Assembly (NCBI GenBank): GCA_030531025.1
Contig: JAUMTV010000048.1
Coordinates: forward strand, 1 to 24,191
Reading direction: 5' to 3'
DNA from: Turicibacter sp.
GTDB taxonomy: Bacteria; Bacillota; Bacilli; MOL361; Turicibacteraceae
Length of the DNA stretch: 24,191 bases
The notes below the pieces were generated by a model that saw only the letters and a list, made by a program, of their open reading frames with translations, was not told where the DNA came from and did no database searches. This document shows, piece by piece, positions 8,209 to 13,900 of this stretch; within the stretch, counting starts at the first letter, position 1, and every line of letters begins with the position of its first letter. The position numbers and the translations under genes were made by a program.

Positions 8209-8245
8209 TTTTGCACCTCTTTTTCTACCTGCAGCGTTACTAAAC

Positions 8246-8273
8246 ATGTATGAAAAGAATACTTGAAATATGC
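8246..8273 (-). promoter_or_regulatory. Candidate sigmaF/sigmaG promoter of dacF
   Basis: On the minus strand, GCATA (8269-8273) matches the forespore -35 consensus, and CATACAT (8246-8252) lies 16 nt downstream, close to the sigmaG -10 CATACTA. Transcription would start near 8240, about 30 nt before the chosen ATG. dacF in Bacillus is under forespore sigma control. Confidence 0.5.
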
Positions 8274-8394
8274 AAAATGCCAATCAGCTCTATTTATTTT
8301 TCTAAAGACAACAGGTAACATCGTTAGGAGATTAAAAAGAAATACGCCAAACACTCACCCAATTTGCCTAAGCACGTTGAATAACAGAGTTAAA

Positions 8395-8432
8395 TTAAAA
8401 AAGGAGTCGACATCCGTTCAACTCCTTTTTAA
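8395..8432 (-). terminator. Intrinsic terminator after pdp (bidirectional)
   Basis: Perfect 10-bp stem AAAAAGGAGT/ACTCCTTTTT (8398-8407 and 8421-8430) with a 13-nt loop and A/T tracts on both sides, about 60 nt beyond the pdp stop. Confidence 0.85.
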
Positions 8433-8489
8433 GTTAACAAAAAAACATAAAGAAACACGCCTATTTTGTCAAACTAAAATTATATTAAG

Positions 8490-9791
8490 CTAGGCAATAA
8501 TATCATAAATTAATGTAGGTGAGCAAACTGGAGATGAAGTAATCTCATATGCTTTATTAATATAATCTATTGCTTCTGTTAAATCAGCTTGGTTTGTATG
8601 AATATAAGCTAATACATCGCCAACATTAACAACTTCTCCAACCTTTTTATTCAATACAACACCAACACCCATATCGATAATATCTTCTTTCGTAGCACGT
8701 CCTGCTCCTAGCTTCATTGCAGCAATTCCAATCGATAAGGCGTCAATTTTTTCAACATACCCTGCTTGTGATGCTGTTACTGGTAAAACGGATGAAGCAG
8801 ATGGTAATAAGTCAGGATTTTCGATTTGAGAAACATCTCCACCTTGTGCAGCAACAAATTCTTTAAATTTCTGTAATGCTTCACCATTATGTAATTTTTC
8901 TTTTAGTTGCGCATAAGCTTGCTCAGTATTAGCAGCCTTTTGAGCTAAAAAAACCATATGACTTGCTAATTGTAAAACAAGCTCTTCTAAATCACGTGGT
9001 CCTTTTCCACTTAATGTTTCAATTGCTTCTTTTACTTCAAGTGCATTTCCAATAGCAAATCCTAATGGTTGGTTCATATCTGTTAAGAAAGCAACTGTTT
9101 CACGGCCTGCATCACGACCGATTTCCACCATAGCTTTTGCTAACTCTTTTGCATCATCTAAAGTTTTCATAAATGCTCCCGCACCAAATTTAACATCTAA
9201 TACAATCGCATCAGCACCTGCAGCAATTTTCTTACTCATAATTGAAGAAGCAATTAACGGAATCGATTCAACTGTTCCTGTTACATCTCGAAGAGCATAT
9301 AAATACTTATCTGCCGGAGCTAAGTTACCTGTTTGACCAATAATTGATAATTTAATATCGTTTACTTGCTTAATGAAGCGTTCCATATCAATTTCAATTT
9401 CCATTCCTGAGATTGATTCAAGCTTATCAAGCGTTCCTCCTGTATGCCCTAATCCACGTCCACTCATCTTTGCAACAGGCACATCCATTGAGGCAACTAA
9501 AGGACCTAAGATTAAAGAAGTTTTATCACCAACACCACCTGTTGAATGTTTATCCACCTTAATGCCTTCAATGGCTGATAAGTCAACAACATCTCCACTA
9601 TTAACCATTGCTTGAGTTAAAGCTAATTGTTCTGCTTTAGTCATACCATTAAACACAACGGCCATTAAAAAAGATGACATTTGATAGTCTGGGATTTCTT
9701 TATTTGTATACCCATTTATAATCCATTCAATTTCAGCTGTTGTTAATTCAATATTCTGTCTTTTCTTAGAAATTAAATCTACCATTCTCAT
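8490..9791 (-). CDS. pdp: Pyrimidine-nucleoside phosphorylase
   Basis: Cleaves uridine, thymidine and deoxyuridine with phosphate to free base and (deoxy)ribose-1-phosphate, in the cytoplasm. It is 433 aa and closely matches the family: [10 protein letters not shown] phosphate-binding loop (residues 81-90), the thymidine/pyrimidine phosphorylase signature [16 protein letters not shown] (110-125), [23 protein letters not shown], and a C-terminal PYNP domain containing [12 protein letters not shown] at 9800 is in frame, but ATG at 9791 has TAGGTG at 6 nt and gives the typical MRMVD start. In Bacillus a nucleoside gene pair (drm-punA) sits at this place before dacF; here pdp occupies it, and deoC-deoD lie about 9 kb away. 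Confidence 0.95.
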   Translation of the reverse strand: MRMVDLISKKRQNIELTTAEIEWIINGYTNKEIPDYQMSSFLMAVVFNGMTKAEQLALTQAMVNSGDVVDLSAIEGIKVDKHSTGGVGDKTSLILGPLVASMDVPVAKMSGRGLGHTGGTLDKLESISGMEIEIDMERFIKQVNDIKLSIIGQTGNLAPADKYLYALRDVTGTVESIPLIASSIMSKKIAAGADAIVLDVKFGAGAFMKTLDDAKELAKAMVEIGRDAGRETVAFLTDMNQPLGFAIGNALEVKEAIETLSGKGPRDLEELVLQLASHMVFLAQKAANTEQAYAQLKEKLHNGEALQKFKEFVAAQGGDVSQIENPDLLPSASSVLPVTASQAGYVEKIDALSIGIAAMKLGAGRATKEDIIDMGVGVVLNKKVGEVVNVGDVLAYIHTNQADLTEAIDYINKAYEITSSPVCSPTLIYDIIA

Positions 9792-9830
9792 TATTATCAC
9801 CTATTTCTTAACATAATAAAAGCTCTTTAA

Positions 9831-9836
9831 ATTATA
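9831..9836 (-). promoter_or_regulatory. Probable -10 element of the pdp promoter
   Basis: Perfect TATAAT on the minus strand, about 40 nt upstream of the pdp ATG, but no good -35 is visible at 16-18 nt. Confidence 0.4.
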
Positions 9837-9960
9837 CCCTAAACTTATTCCTCTTGGAATTAGTTCTCTAAAATATCTATTAAAAAACATGATTTATTGA
9901 ATACTTAGCTTATCCCGTGGAAAAATATAAATATAACCTTGGACAAAATGAGGTGAAAAT

Positions 9961-10245
9961 ATGTTTCGACAACATAAAATTTTATGCGAGAATAAAGAAA
10001 CAATCATCTATCTCTTTTTATACGATCAACAAATCGATCTAGAGACGATGAAGAATATATTCTCACAAATCTCTATCAAGACGCTCGAATCACGAATTAT
10101 TAATTATTTCCATCAACATAATATTAAATGTCTAGGAAATCATGTAAGAATTGTTTATCATGCAACGATTATTAAAGACTTCTTTATTAATCAACATCAT
10201 CAACCTAAATCATATGCAACAAATGTAGTTAGTCTCTATCGGTAA
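9961..10245 (+). CDS. 94-aa hypothetical protein, the only plus-strand protein gene
   Basis: I do not recognise this protein. GAGGTG at 6 nt precedes the ATG, and a plus-strand hairpin terminator follows the stop, so it is a complete single-gene unit divergent from pdp. The 94 residues are mostly predicted mixed helix and strand, rich in Ile, His and Asn. They show no signal peptide, membrane segment or metal motif; two cysteines (C9, C57) are isolated. A weak GAATA...GGAAAAATAT arrangement upstream (around 9900-9925) resembles a sigmaF promoter but has mismatches. A sporulation link is therefore only a possibility. Confidence 0.72.
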   Translation: MFRQHKILCENKETIIYLFLYDQQIDLETMKNIFSQISIKTLESRIINYFHQHNIKCLGNHVRIVYHATIIKDFFINQHHQPKSYATNVVSLYR

Positions 10246-10261
10246 CTTACAATTTAATATG

Positions 10262-10296
10262 CCAAGTGATAGTCTACTGATTATCACTTTTTATTT
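10262..10296 (+). terminator. Intrinsic terminator after the 94-aa gene
   Basis: Plus-strand 8-bp stem AAGTGATA/TATCACTT (10264-10271 and 10282-10289) with a 10-nt loop and a T-rich tail. Confidence 0.8.
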
Positions 10297-10302
10297 TAAA
10301 GG

Positions 10303-10336
10303 ATAAAAACTGCAAAGAAAGACTTTACAGTTTTTT
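10303..10336 (-). terminator. Intrinsic terminator after the 69-aa gene
   Basis: Minus-strand hairpin, arms AAAAACTG/CAGTTTTT (10305-10312 and 10328-10335) plus AAAG/CTTT inside, one mismatch, T-run after. It overlaps the stop codon and last codons of the gene. Confidence 0.8.
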
Positions 10337-10534
10337 ATTTTTATTATCTTTTGCTGATACTTCATTTGAAGTCTGGTTAAACTCATCAAACATTAATTCA
10401 GAACCGAACTCATTTCCATATTCAAACGGTGTTAACAAATTACCAAATAAACATCGATTTAATTCATTTTGCCACGCATGTGAAAAAGTATTTGGTAATT
10501 CTTTAGTTGATTGATTAGAGCGATGCTTTTTCAT
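10325..10534 (-). CDS. 69-aa hypothetical small protein
   Basis: Family not recognised. ATG at 10534 or TTG at 10537 are both possible starts; GGAAG lies 9 or 6 nt upstream. The product is hydrophilic at both ends (MKKHRSNQSTKELP and SAKDNKNKKL). Its central part is aromatic (HAWQNELNRCLFGNLLTPFEYGNEFGSELMFDEF), suggesting a short folded or helical segment and no membrane span. It follows the 74-aa membrane protein by 16 nt and shares its terminator, so the two form a small operon. A spore-coat or small acid-soluble type role is conceivable in this neighbourhood but nothing in the sequence proves it. Confidence 0.6.
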   Translation of the reverse strand: MKKHRSNQSTKELPNTFSHAWQNELNRCLFGNLLTPFEYGNEFGSELMFDEFNQTSNEVSAKDNKNKKL

Positions 10535-10550
10535 CAAGATACACTTCCTT

Positions 10551-10775
10551 TTACAGCAATAATGTCGTTAAAACAGCTAAGATGATAATAATCATTAAAT
10601 AAATGAGGACTGCTCTTGCAAAATTACGCTTATTTTCATTTATCTTTCGATTAAAGCTAAAATAGATATAGGCAATTAAATTGATGACTGGGATCATTCC
10701 AACTAAAATAAGGAAAAGCCACTCTTCAATTTTAATTACAGGTTGCAGTTGCGTCTTCTCTTGTTGAGATTCCAC
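10551..10775 (-). CDS. 74-aa small membrane protein with two transmembrane segments
   Basis: Unknown function. The frame is open from a TTG at 10793, but that codon lies inside the GGAGG ribosome-binding sequence, so the GTG at 10775 (11 nt after GGAGG) is the likely start. A short polar N-terminus leads into WLFLILVGMIPVINLIAYIYF (first membrane helix), a basic hairpin NRKINENKRNFAR (positive-inside, cytoplasmic), and AVLIYLMIIIILAVLTTLLL (second helix) that ends the protein. Both termini would then lie outside. It resembles the many small two-helix proteins of Firmicutes (for example some annotated as yqzL/DUF types), but no family can be named. Probably cotranscribed with the 69-aa gene. 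Confidence 0.62.
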   Translation of the reverse strand: MESQQEKTQLQPVIKIEEWLFLILVGMIPVINLIAYIYFSFNRKINENKRNFARAVLIYLMIIIILAVLTTLLL

Positions 10776-10857
10776 GATATTTATAGCCTCCAATTTTAAA
10801 AGATATTAATATTTTTCTAAAATAACTGTTTTTTATACACACCTTTGACTTTTTACG

Positions 10858-10898
10858 ACAAAAAAGACTGTTTTGATTAACAAAACAGTCTTTTTTTT
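10858..10898 (-). terminator. Strong intrinsic terminator after plsC
   Basis: Perfect 16-bp stem (10860-10875 and 10881-10896) with a 5-nt loop and T/A tracts on both sides, so it can act in both directions. Confidence 0.93.
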
Positions 10899-11616
10899 AT
10901 TTCTTCATTGGTGATTTAATAATTTGTTCAACTTGTTCACAAATCTCATTTGTCGATAATGCTTCATATGTTTCATATGGAATTGGATCATGAATTTCCA
11001 TATTAATAACCGTACGACGTGGCCAACGTTTAGCCAATTCATAACTATTATAGATTGTGACAGGAATAATATCAGCTTTAGCTTTTTGAGCTAACTTAAA
11101 ACTTCCTGCCTTAAAGCTTCCGATTTCAGCCTGTATCATGCGTGTCCCTTCTGGGAAGATAACCATTAAATGTCCTTCTTTTACACTTTTTGCAGCCGCT
11201 GAGATGACCTTAACTGATTGTCTTACATCCGTGCGGTCCATGAACTGACATTGAATTAAACGCATAGAATCACTTAATAAAAAGATATTATCTAACTCTT
11301 TTTTGGCAACATAACCGTGAGGTTTCTTAATTGCTTTTAACATTGTCACAATATCTATATTACTTTGGTGATTAGCATAGATGACTCCATGTTCAACGGC
11401 CTCTAACTTCTCTAATCCCTTAGCATTAACCTTTACATTAAATAATAATGGAATCGCCCATGAAACGACCCAACTAATAAAATCAAAACGTTCCTTATTT
11501 GTATATTTTTCATTCTTTAGTTGTTGAACACGTGCATTGACACACAAAACAACAACGACAGCCAATATCACAACGGCTAATAAAATACCTAATATAATCC
11601 ATAAAACATTTAACAC
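10897..11616 (-). CDS. plsC: 1-acyl-sn-glycerol-3-phosphate acyltransferase
   Basis: Membrane enzyme that acylates lysophosphatidic acid to phosphatidic acid in phospholipid synthesis. It is 239 aa. An N-terminal hydrophobic anchor (residues 2-26) is followed by the catalytic NHQSNID motif (82-88, H83 and D88) and the substrate-binding FPEGTR motif (154-159). Further acyltransferase blocks are at GYVAKKELDNIFLLSD and IIPVTIYNS. It starts with GTG at 11616, one nucleotide after the TAA of the dihydrofolate reductase gene, and its ribosome-binding site (AAAGGATGAG) lies inside that gene, so translation is coupled. Confidence 0.9.
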   Translation of the reverse strand: MLNVLWIILGILLAVVILAVVVVLCVNARVQQLKNEKYTNKERFDFISWVVSWAIPLLFNVKVNAKGLEKLEAVEHGVIYANHQSNIDIVTMLKAIKKPHGYVAKKELDNIFLLSDSMRLIQCQFMDRTDVRQSVKVISAAAKSVKEGHLMVIFPEGTRMIQAEIGSFKAGSFKLAQKAKADIIPVTIYNSYELAKRWPRRTVINMEIHDPIPYETYEALSTNEICEQVEQIIKSPMKK

Positions 11617-11617
11617 T

Positions 11618-12094
11618 TTAACTCATCCTTTCATAAACAGCAAACTTTAATTCACCACTTAATTCTTCTCTCATACAAGTCCATTGGTTCCAATCGATGA
11701 CTGGAAAATAAGTATCTCCTTTAAATACTCGATCAATATGTGTGATGTATAAACGATCCACATAGGGTAATGTTTGTTCATAAATGGAACGTCCCCCAAT
11801 GATAAATAACTCCTTATCTTTTGGATAATTCGTTATGAAATTTTGCCAATCTTCTAATATAGCGACTGACTCATATTCATAGTGCTTCGTTTTGGTTAAA
11901 ACATAATGTTGACGTCCAGGTAACGGTTGATTTTTATATGATAAAATCGATTCAAATGTCTGTCGCCCCATTAAAAGATCATGTCCTAATGTCTTTTTTT
12001 TGAAGTATGCTAAATCTTCTGGATAATACCAAGGCAACTGATTATTCGAACCAATTAACTGATGACAATCAAATGCGACAATTAATGAAATCAT
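11618..12094 (-). CDS. dfrA: Dihydrofolate reductase
   Basis: NADPH-dependent reduction of dihydrofolate to tetrahydrofolate. It is 158 aa, a normal length. Recognisable blocks are LIVAFDCHQLIGSNNQLPWYYPEDLAYFKK (residues 4-33, with the acidic catalytic residue in PED, D27), DLLMGRQTFESI, LPGRQHYVLT and the cofactor-binding FIIGGRSIYEQTLPYVDRLYIT. C-terminal strands end KFAVYERMS. ATG has GAGGAAAG upstream. No thymidylate synthase gene is adjacent, unlike in many Firmicutes. The neighbour upstream is a methyltransferase gene 54 nt away, and plsC is directly coupled downstream. Confidence 0.94.
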   Translation of the reverse strand: MISLIVAFDCHQLIGSNNQLPWYYPEDLAYFKKKTLGHDLLMGRQTFESILSYKNQPLPGRQHYVLTKTKHYEYESVAILEDWQNFITNYPKDKELFIIGGRSIYEQTLPYVDRLYITHIDRVFKGDTYFPVIDWNQWTCMREELSGELKFAVYERMS

Positions 12095-12148
12095 ATTATC
12101 TTTCCTCTCTAATCATCTAAATCCTATGAATTCTATGATTACTTCTAA

Positions 12149-12949
12149 CTAATTACTCGATAAGGAACTCTTTTCAATGACTCCGTAAAAGAAATGTCGC
12201 TTTTGATTTTGGCGTTCAATAGTAAAACCAAGCTCACTAACAGAATAATTTCCATAACTTGATTTTACAACGACACGCTGCTTGGCGACTCTTACAGCTT
12301 CTTGTACATGTTCTTTTGTCATTACATCATAAGAGACAACTGGCTTAATCACTTTGATTCCATGAGAGCTTTCAATGGATTGATCAAACATAAAATCAAA
12401 ATAAACAACATCAACGAAATTATCTGGACACTGCTTTAAATATTCTAAGTTATCTGTATTAATAATTGTTACCTGATCAATAATTGACTTCCACTCAGGC
12501 TTTTCATGAATAGCATAGTATTGTAAACCTTCAGTAACTAAGACGGATAATGGAAAACTTTTTTCAAGCGAAATCACCTTTCCTGTTGATGTCGTCACAT
12601 AATTAGCCACTAGTGTATCAGATGCTAATCCTAGAGTACAATCTAAAAACGTCATTCCTTCTTTTAGTTTACAAGCAGTCACTAAACTATCCGATTGCCC
12701 ATTCTTAATTTGTTTAATTCGATGCATCGCCATGTTTGGATGAAAGAAAATTTCCTCATGTCCTTTTTCATAATAACTAAGCCCACGTTGGTTATTAACA
12801 ACAAAAATATGAGCATCTACATGTTCTAACAAGTACTTTACAGTTTTTTTATTTCGAGCAATGTATGGAACGTTTAACGACTCAGACAGCTCTTTTGCCT
12901 TTGCAATCAATTCTTCTGTCTCATCAAATGCTGTAGTAATAATCATCAT
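12149..12949 (-). CDS. RsmJ-like class I SAM-dependent methyltransferase
   Basis: Resembles the RsmJ/YpiP-type SAM methyltransferase family (Pfam SAM_MT as I recall), whose E. coli member modifies 16S rRNA guanine. An N-terminal alpha/beta extension (MIITTAFDETEELIAKAKEL...VPYIARNKK) precedes the Rossmann fold. The SAM-binding loop is FLDCTLGLASD (residues 101-111), followed by VISLEKS and the VDVVYFDFMFD block (179-189), which corresponds to the D-P-M-F active-site segment of RsmJ. The ATG at 12964 is in frame, but the predicted transcript starts only ~10 nt before it. GGTGA lies just before the ATGs at 12949 and 12946, so the shorter 266-aa form is preferred. The rRNA substrate is inferred. 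Confidence 0.75.
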   Translation of the reverse strand: MMIITTAFDETEELIAKAKELSESLNVPYIARNKKTVKYLLEHVDAHIFVVNNQRGLSYYEKGHEEIFFHPNMAMHRIKQIKNGQSDSLVTACKLKEGMTFLDCTLGLASDTLVANYVTTSTGKVISLEKSFPLSVLVTEGLQYYAIHEKPEWKSIIDQVTIINTDNLEYLKQCPDNFVDVVYFDFMFDQSIESSHGIKVIKPVVSYDVMTKEHVQEAVRVAKQRVVVKSSYGNYSVSELGFTIERQNQKRHFFYGVIEKSSLSSN

Positions 12950-12980
12950 GTCACCGCTTTTCATTAATCTCTATCTTAAT

Positions 12981-13009
12981 ATTTTGACAGATAATTCTTT
13001 GAAGTTCAA
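12981..13009 (-). promoter_or_regulatory. SigmaA-type promoter of the methyltransferase-dfrA-plsC unit
   Basis: On the minus strand, TTGAAC (13004-13009), a 17-nt spacer and CAAAAT (12981-12986) with an extended TG one base before it. Start is predicted near 12974. Confidence 0.65.
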
Positions 13010-13054
13010 GACGTTTTAAAAACTTCTTTTCATGATTTTAGATACTATTTTCCA

Positions 13055-13092
13055 ATAAAAAAACCGCTATTTAAAATCATACTAGCGGCTTT
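13055..13092 (-). terminator. Intrinsic terminator after ssb
   Basis: Minus-strand hairpin with CCGCTA/TAGCGG core (13064-13069 and 13083-13088) and flanking A/T extension, followed by a T-run. Confidence 0.82.
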
Positions 13093-13099
13093 AATTAAT

Positions 13100-13483
13100 C
13101 TATATGGCAAGTTCTTTCACTGTTTCACCTTCAGTTTCTAACTGAATTTTTTGATCAGGCGTTTTTGTCTGAATGAATGAAACTTTTTCAGCAACAACTT
13201 CAACTGCACGTATTGACTTATGATTAGGCATTTCGTATGTTTTATGAACTAAACGTCCTTTGACACCAATAATAGCACCTTTTCCGCAATACTCAACAAC
13301 ACTTCGAGCAATTCCTTCCCATAATGTAATATTTATAAAGTCTGTTTCATACTCACCACTTGCAGCATTTTTAAATGAACGTGTGACTGCAAGCGTAATC
13401 GTGGACACTCTCTTTCCATCTTGTGTTTGTATCAGCTCTGGTTGACGTACCACACGACCGACTAGGACAACATTATTTAACAT
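13100..13483 (-). CDS. ssb: Short single-stranded DNA-binding protein (SsbB-like paralogue)
   Basis: OB-fold protein that coats single-stranded DNA. The frame is open to 13510, but ATG at 13483 has AAGGAG at 9 nt and gives the standard MLNNVVLVGRVVRQPEL start, for 127 aa. Core motifs: VSTITLAVTRSFK, TDFINITLWEGIARSVVEYCGKGAIIGVKGRL, and SIRAVEVVAEKVSFI, ending the OB domain near residue 100. After that there is only a short tail, and the acidic DDDLPF-type tip that recruits partner proteins is absent; the protein ends ETVKELAI. There is no rpsF or rpsR beside it. Both points suit a secondary SSB such as Bacillus SsbB (YwpH) rather than the essential replication SSB. Confidence 0.88.
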   Translation of the reverse strand: MLNNVVLVGRVVRQPELIQTQDGKRVSTITLAVTRSFKNAASGEYETDFINITLWEGIARSVVEYCGKGAIIGVKGRLVHKTYEMPNHKSIRAVEVVAEKVSFIQTKTPDQKIQLETEGETVKELAI

Positions 13484-13634
13484 TAAAACCATCTCCTTTA
13501 GTTTCTTCATTTGTGCGCACTCACCTATATATACGCTTTCTATTTACTGTTTCCTTTTATTATTCTTTTATTTTTTATTAAGAAAACGTGTTCATGTTAT
13601 TTTTAATATTTAGACACAAAAAAGACACATAAGG

Positions 13635-13654
13635 TTGTCGAATTTTGATATAAT
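13635..13654 (+). promoter_or_regulatory. Extended -10 promoter overlapped by a Spo0A box
   Basis: Plus strand: TGATATAAT (13646-13654) is a perfect extended -10 (TG-N-TATAAT). TTGTCGAA (13635-13642), a perfect Spo0A box, lies between the -35 and -10 zones. No good -35 hexamer is seen, which extended -10 promoters tolerate. Predicted start is near 13661. Confidence 0.6.
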
Positions 13655-13660
13655 TTCAAA

Positions 13661-13861
13661 TGTATTCATGAACACCCCCCCCGTTCATGCAATACATTCC
13701 TTTCATTATTGTTTTTCATTCCATTTTTAATTTTTTACATCCCCTCATCAAACAAACGTATTGGGTTATGAACTTAGCAAACTTTTTTCGCTAAGTACCA
13801 ATGCAACCTTATACTATTCCCCTCTCGGAGAACTGATGCCCCCCATCAGTTCTCCTTTTTT
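13661..13861 (+). ncRNA. Predicted C-rich regulatory small RNA (~200 nt)
   Basis: This gap between ssb and ymfH has no credible protein gene but has all parts of a free-standing plus-strand RNA: an extended -10 promoter, structured body and a strong terminator. The first hairpin pairs TGTATT-CATGAAC (13661-13673) with GTTCATG-C-AATACA (13683-13696) and holds eight consecutive C in its loop (13675-13682). A second hairpin pairs GTATTGG with CCAATGC and, inside that, ACTTAGC with GCTAAGT (about 13758-13804). Single-stranded CCCC runs lie at 13741-13744 and 13819-13822. The terminator loop is also all C. C-rich unpaired loops are the hallmark of Firmicute sRNAs such as RsaE/RoxS that bind Shine-Dalgarno sequences. 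No downstream plus-strand gene exists, which argues against a riboswitch. The identity is inferred; no homologue is recognised. Confidence 0.65.
13827..13861 (+). terminator. Intrinsic terminator of the C-rich RNA
   Basis: Perfect 12-bp stem GGAGAACTGATG/CATCAGTTCTCC (13827-13838 and 13844-13855), loop CCCCC, then six T. There is no T-run on the opposite strand, so it acts only on plus-strand transcription. Confidence 0.92.
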
Positions 13862-13869
13862 GTTATAGA

Positions 13870-13900
13870 TAAAAAAGCTCCCATATTGGGAGCTTTTTTA
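13870..13900 (-). terminator. Strong intrinsic terminator after ymfH
   Basis: Perfect 13-bp stem AAAAAAGCTCCCA/TGGGAGCTTTTTT (13871-13883 and 13887-13899) with a 3-nt loop; the upper arm overlaps the ymfH stop codon. Confidence 0.92.

Noticed and set aside
8263..8493. 76-aa plus-strand open frame between dacF and pdp
   Set aside because: It runs through the pdp terminator hairpin and the dacF promoter, has no ribosome-binding site and no recognisable sequence.
9373..9615. Plus-strand open frame opposite pdp
   Set aside because: Low-complexity shadow of the conserved pdp coding sequence.
13669..13731. Short plus-strand open frame (about 20 codons) starting at the ATG in the first hairpin of the C-rich RNA
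   Set aside because: No ribosome-binding sequence precedes it, its start lies inside the hairpin stem, and the codons are driven by the C8 loop.
13661..13861. Riboswitch or attenuator reading of the C-rich RNA
   Set aside because: No plus-strand gene follows its terminator; the next gene is convergent.
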